This document shows positions 60,499-64,000 of a stretch of 64,000 bases of DNA, one piece after another. Within the stretch, counting starts at the first letter, position 1. Each line of letters opens with the position of its first letter. Source of the stretch: Acinetobacter sp. SAAs474 (GTDB taxonomy: Bacteria; Pseudomonadota; Gammaproteobacteria; Pseudomonadales; Moraxellaceae); the NCBI RefSeq assembly GCF_032823475.1, contig NZ_CP127915.1, positions 1,426,001 to 1,490,000 of the forward strand, in the 5' to 3' direction. The translations under genes were made by a program, and so were the position numbers. A model generated the notes under the pieces. It had not been told where the DNA came from. It did not search any database and worked only from the letters and a program-made list of their open reading frames with translations.

Positions 60499-61902
60499 AT
60501 GTCAGAACAAAACATCAATTCGCCAACGGAAAAGGGTGACTTGCAACGAAGTTTATCTAATCGGCATTTACAATTAATTGCCATTGGCGGGGCTATCGGT
60601 ACAGGTTTATTTATGGGTTCTGGTAAAACCATTAGTTTAGCAGGACCTTCTATTCTCTTTATTTATATGATTATTGGCTTAATGATTTTTTTCGTTATGC
60701 GTGCGCTTGGCGAATTATTATTATCCAATCTTCAATATAAGTCATTTATTGATTTTAGCTCAGATTTAATTGGCCCATGGGCGGGCTATTTTGTTGGGTG
60801 GACCTATTGGTTATGCTGGATTACCATTGGTATTGCAGATTTATCAGCAATTATTTACTACTTGCAATTTTTTAATGGTGGAGAGGCATTTTCGCCCGGA
60901 CAAGGGGTAATGATTAGTATTGCCGCCATTGTTTTTATCATGGGGCTTAACTTAGTTACCGTAAAACTATTCGGTGAATTAGAGTTCTGGTTTGCACTGG
61001 TCAAGATTATTGCTATTATCGTTTTGATTTTAGTCGGTTTATGGATGATTTTCACCGGGTTTACATCAGATGCTGGTCAAGTGGCTTCATTTAGTAATCT
61101 ATGGAAATATGATGGTTTATTCCCTACAGGAACTTTAGGGTTTTTAGCAGGTTTCCAAATTGCAATTTTTGCCTTTGTTGGCGTGGAGTTAGTAGGAACT
61201 ACGGCAGCAGAAACCAAAGATCCTGAACGTAATTTACCAAAAGCCGTTAATTCAATTCCAATTCGAATTATTATCTTCTATGTACTGGCATTATTAATTG
61301 TGATGTCTGTAACACCATGGAATCATATTGATCCAACCACCTCTCCATTTGTAAGTTTGTTTGGCCAAGCAGGGATTGCTGCTGCGGCGATTATTATGAA
61401 CTTAGTGGTATTATCATCCGTGATGTCATCAATGAATAGCGGTGTTTTTTCAACCAGTCGAATGCTGTTTGGTTTATCACGTGAGAAGCAAGGACCGCGT
61501 GCTTTTGGTCGTTTAAATGCACGTGCTGTACCAGATAATGCATTATATTTTTCTGCATTGTGCTTGCTATGTGGTGCGGCATTACAATATTTTGTGCCCA
61601 ATACCGTTAAAGCATTTACCTTAGCCACCACATTGTCGACGATTTTCTTTATTTGCGTATGGCTCATGGTGATGTGGAGCTATATTGTTTATTATAAAAC
61701 ACGTCCAGAATTGCATGCCAAATCTAAATTTAAGTTACCTGGCGGATTATTTATATGTTGGATTGTAATTATTTTCTTTATCGGTATGATTTATGTTTTA
61801 TCTTTAGAAGAAGATACTTTTCAGGCACTTAAAGTAAGTCCAATTTGGTTTGTTATTTTGTTAATTGGCTATTTTGGTTTTTATAGGGCCAAACGGAAAT
61901 AA
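60499..61902 (+). CDS. Amino-acid permease, CycA-like (D-Ala/D-Ser/Gly)
   Basis: 467 residues, 12 membrane segments, APC superfamily. Start QRSLSNRHLQLIAIGGAIGTGLFMGSGKTI, then RALGELLLSNLQYKSFIDFSSDLIGPWAGYFVGWTYW, which resembles CycA closely. Family substrates are D-alanine, D-serine and glycine. Preceded by a long regulatory-looking region with no other gene. Monocistronic with terminator. Confidence 0.86.
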   Translation: MSEQNINSPTEKGDLQRSLSNRHLQLIAIGGAIGTGLFMGSGKTISLAGPSILFIYMIIGLMIFFVMRALGELLLSNLQYKSFIDFSSDLIGPWAGYFVGWTYWLCWITIGIADLSAIIYYLQFFNGGEAFSPGQGVMISIAAIVFIMGLNLVTVKLFGELEFWFALVKIIAIIVLILVGLWMIFTGFTSDAGQVASFSNLWKYDGLFPTGTLGFLAGFQIAIFAFVGVELVGTTAAETKDPERNLPKAVNSIPIRIIIFYVLALLIVMSVTPWNHIDPTTSPFVSLFGQAGIAAAAIIMNLVVLSSVMSSMNSGVFSTSRMLFGLSREKQGPRAFGRLNARAVPDNALYFSALCLLCGAALQYFVPNTVKAFTLATTLSTIFFICVWLMVMWSYIVYYKTRPELHAKSKFKLPGGLFICWIVIIFFIGMIYVLSLEEDTFQALKVSPIWFVILLIGYFGFYRAKRK

Positions 61903-61910
61903 TATCTCTA

Positions 61911-61942
61911 TAAAACGTCAGTGAAAAACTGGCGTTTTTTTA
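61911..61942 (+). terminator. Terminator of the permease
   Basis: AAAACGtCAGT/ACTGGCGTTTT (one G-T pair) and a seven-T tail. Confidence 0.85.
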
Positions 61943-62031
61943 TGACTAGCGATAATCTTTAACTTTTAATTCTTTGGTCATGATCCATGATCACGGTATA
62001 CTTTTCTATCAACGATTAAATAGGTGGTCAA

Positions 62032-62235
62032 ATGCGTCTCGTCATTTGCTGCATGGGTCTTATACTTTGCAGTAGCTTACTTGTGGCATGTGGTCAAACC
62101 GGAGCTTTACAGCTACCGAATGATCCGAATTATGATAAACGTGCAAAATATTTGTTATATCCAGATGCTAAACCTCAGCAACAGCAGCAAATTGCAGTAC
62201 AACAAGAGGCATCAGCAGCTGTAGCCACTGAATGA
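62032..62235 (+). CDS. lptM: LptM-like small lipoprotein (YifL family)
   Basis: 67 residues. Lipobox LLVAC with Cys20, then the family start CGQTGALQLPND, Gln-rich tail. In E. coli LptM (YifL) promotes oxidative maturation of the LptD translocon and lies upstream of dapF. AGGTGG precedes ATG. First gene of the lptM-lysA-dapF unit. Confidence 0.87.
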   Translation: MRLVICCMGLILCSSLLVACGQTGALQLPNDPNYDKRAKYLLYPDAKPQQQQQIAVQQEASAAVATE

Positions 62236-62300
62236 GTCTCGTTGAGCTGACTCATTTTTTAATTACGACACCATTCTCGCTTTAACGAAAGGATACATTC

Positions 62301-63545
62301 ATGAGTTTCACCCGCATTAATGGGGTATTGCATGCCGAGCAATGTTCATTACAGCAGCTTGCAGAGCAATTTGGCACGCCACTTTATGTTTATTCAAAGG
62401 CAAGCTTTGAAAAACATTATTTAGATATGGATCGTGCATTTAGCTTTATCGATCATCAAATTTGTTTTGCGGTAAAGTCTAATTCTAACCTTGCGGTATT
62501 GAATGTATTAGCCAAACTGGGTGCGGGTTTTGATATTGTCACTGGCGGGGAATTAGCACGTGTACTAAAAGCTGGTGGTGATCCTGCTAAAATCGTATTT
62601 TCTGGTTTAGGTAAAACCGAAAGCGATATTGAACAGGCTTTAAATGTTGGCATTGCTTGTTTTAATGTGGAATCTTATGCCGAGTTAGACCGTATTCAGC
62701 GTGTTGCAAAGCGTTTGGATCGAAAAGCACCGATTTCTTTACGTGTAAATCCTGATGTCGATGCAAAAACACATCCTTATATTTCAACCGGATTAAAAGA
62801 AAATAAATTTGGTATTCCATCAGATGTTGTTTTTGAAACCTACCAATATGCGGCATCTTTATCTCATTTAGACATTGTTGGTATAGATTGTCATATCGGC
62901 TCTCAGTTAACGGAAACACAACCTTTCGTTGATGCACTTGATCGTGTCGTGGTGATGATTGAGCAACTTAAATCATTAGGTATTCACTTAAAGCATATCG
63001 ATATTGGTGGTGGGCTTGGAGTAACCTATAAAGATGAAACCCCACCTAGTGTTGAAGCGTATGCTCATGCACTAGAACCAGCACTAGAAAAACTGGCTTT
63101 AAAAGTCTATATGGAACCAGGCCGTAGTATTTCTGCCAATGCAGGTGTGTTATTAACCAAAGTAGATTTACTTAAGCCGACCAATCATCGTAATTTTGCC
63201 ATTGTTGATGCAGCAATGAATGACTTGATTCGCCCAGCGCTCTATGAGGCATGGATGGATATTCAAGCAGTTACACCGCGGACAGATGCTCAAACACAGC
63301 TATGGGATATTGTAGGTGCGATTTGTGAAACGGGTGACTTTTTAGGTAAACAACGTTCACTGGCATTGCAGGACAATGATGTTTTGGCGGTATTGGGTGC
63401 GGGTGCATATGGCTTTGTGATGAGTTCAAATTATAATAGTCGTGGTCGTGCAGCAGAAGTCATGGTAGATGGCCATGAATCATATTTAATTCGTGAACGC
63501 GAAACACTAGAATCGCTTTGGGAACGTGAGCATTTATTGCCTTAA
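62301..63545 (+). CDS. lysA: Diaminopimelate decarboxylase
   Basis: 414 residues, PLP enzyme, last step to lysine. PLP Lys59 (CFAVKSNSN), the HIGSQ motif ([11 protein letters not shown]), glycine-rich DIGGGLGV, and catalytic Cys342 (CETGDFLG). AAGG before ATG. Followed by dapF after 13 bases with TAAGGAG, so the pair is an operon of the lysine/DAP pathway. Confidence 0.96.
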   Translation: MSFTRINGVLHAEQCSLQQLAEQFGTPLYVYSKASFEKHYLDMDRAFSFIDHQICFAVKSNSNLAVLNVLAKLGAGFDIVTGGELARVLKAGGDPAKIVFSGLGKTESDIEQALNVGIACFNVESYAELDRIQRVAKRLDRKAPISLRVNPDVDAKTHPYISTGLKENKFGIPSDVVFETYQYAASLSHLDIVGIDCHIGSQLTETQPFVDALDRVVVMIEQLKSLGIHLKHIDIGGGLGVTYKDETPPSVEAYAHALEPALEKLALKVYMEPGRSISANAGVLLTKVDLLKPTNHRNFAIVDAAMNDLIRPALYEAWMDIQAVTPRTDAQTQLWDIVGAICETGDFLGKQRSLALQDNDVLAVLGAGAYGFVMSSNYNSRGRAAEVMVDGHESYLIRERETLESLWEREHLLP

Positions 63546-63558
63546 GGAGTCATTTAAA

Positions 63559-64000
63559 ATGCTATTAGAATTTGCAAAAATGCATGGCTTGGGTAATGAC
63601 TTTATGGTTGTTGACTTAATTAGCCAGAAAGCATGTTTTGATACCTTAACGATTCAGCGTCTTGCAGATCGACATTTTGGTATTGGTTTTGATCAGTTAT
63701 TGATTGTTGAACCACCCGATGTACCCAATGCAGATTTTAAATACCGGATTTTTAATGCTGATGGTTCTGAGGTAGAACAGTGTGGTAACGGTGTGCGTTG
63801 TTTTGCCCGTTTTGTACATGATCGTCAACTGACGACAAAAACTAAAATAAAGGTACAAACTAAATCTGGAATGGTTGAGCCAGAACTCGGACAAAATGGT
63901 TGGGTGCGTGTCAATATGGGCTACCCTAAATTTCTTCCAGCAGAAATTCCGTTTATTGCAGCAGAACCAGATAATTTATACGCTATTGATTTGCCTGATC
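63559..64000 (+). CDS. dapF: Diaminopimelate epimerase, 5' part
   Basis: 147 residues before the window ends. Start [20 protein letters not shown] is typical; catalytic Cys75 in [13 protein letters not shown] is present. The second catalytic Cys would lie beyond the edge. Converts LL- to meso-DAP for lysine and cell wall. AAGGAG before the ATG. Confidence 0.94.
   Translation, partial: MLLEFAKMHGLGNDFMVVDLISQKACFDTLTIQRLADRHFGIGFDQLLIVEPPDVPNADFKYRIFNADGSEVEQCGNGVRCFARFVHDRQLTTKTKIKVQTKSGMVEPELGQNGWVRVNMGYPKFLPAEIPFIAAEPDNLYAIDLPD

Overview
The window is about 64 kb of AT-rich (around 40% GC by eye) gammaproteobacterial chromosome. Gene content and order point to the genus Acinetobacter: sucB-lpd-sucC-sucD, yhbY/rlmE-ftsH-folP, the alkane-oxidation operon rubA-rubB-estB-oxyR, groESL, a GTP-type PEP carboxykinase, and lptM-lysA-dapF. 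No phage, IS element, integron or CRISPR array was found. Both window edges cut a gene: sucB on the left and dapF on the right.

Layout. 1-4.1 kb: end of the 2-oxoglutarate dehydrogenase operon and succinyl-CoA synthetase. 4.1-8 kb: trpS, a CPA1 Na+/H+ antiporter, a DOMON-like protein and YhbY. 8.2-12.4 kb: rlmE, ftsH, folP and a small DUF5713-like protein. 12.7-14.1 kb: tRNA-Cys and two near-identical tRNA-Leu(UAA) loci that bracket an unknown membrane-protein gene. 14.2-21.4 kb: folD, a methyltransferase, a lipoprotein, malic enzyme with an AEC carrier, and pckG; these last form a C4/C3 anaplerotic node. 22-24.1 kb: groES-groEL behind a sigma32-type promoter. 24.4-25 kb: a scar of two gene remnants. 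25.4-32.8 kb: a Pit phosphate transporter with a Pho box, an unknown Rossmann-like protein, a rhomboid, nfuA and a Fur-boxed FepA/PirA-type receptor. 32.8-43.9 kb: a lipase-like operon, carbonic anhydrase, tesA divergent from ybbA-ybbP, a second rhomboid, mtgA and ppk1. 44-47.3 kb: rubA-rubB-estB-oxyR. 47.6-57 kb: two tRNA-Asn, sodB, a Nif3-like protein, an HtrA-type protease, a Tim44-like protein, radA, an MFS carrier and a GNAT enzyme. 56.5-59.5 kb: a trpI-like LysR gene divergent from trpB-trpA. 60.5-64 kb: a CycA-like permease, lptM, lysA and dapF.

Most of the window is housekeeping. The most interesting part is the gene-free 1 kb between trpA and the CycA-like permease. Its minus strand carries a candidate CsrA-sequestering small RNA of about 125 nt with four AGGA motifs: three sit in hairpin loops as ACAGGA, and the last hairpin is also the terminator. 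A GacA-box-like palindrome lies upstream. Next to it is a second candidate RNA of about 60 nt, driven by a textbook Pho box with correctly spaced -10 and ending in a T-run. A second Pho box lies upstream of the Pit transporter. Other points of interest are the probable second tryptophan synthase operon, the tRNA-Leu duplication whose trailers can pair with the CCA end, and the internal terminators of the rubA operon.
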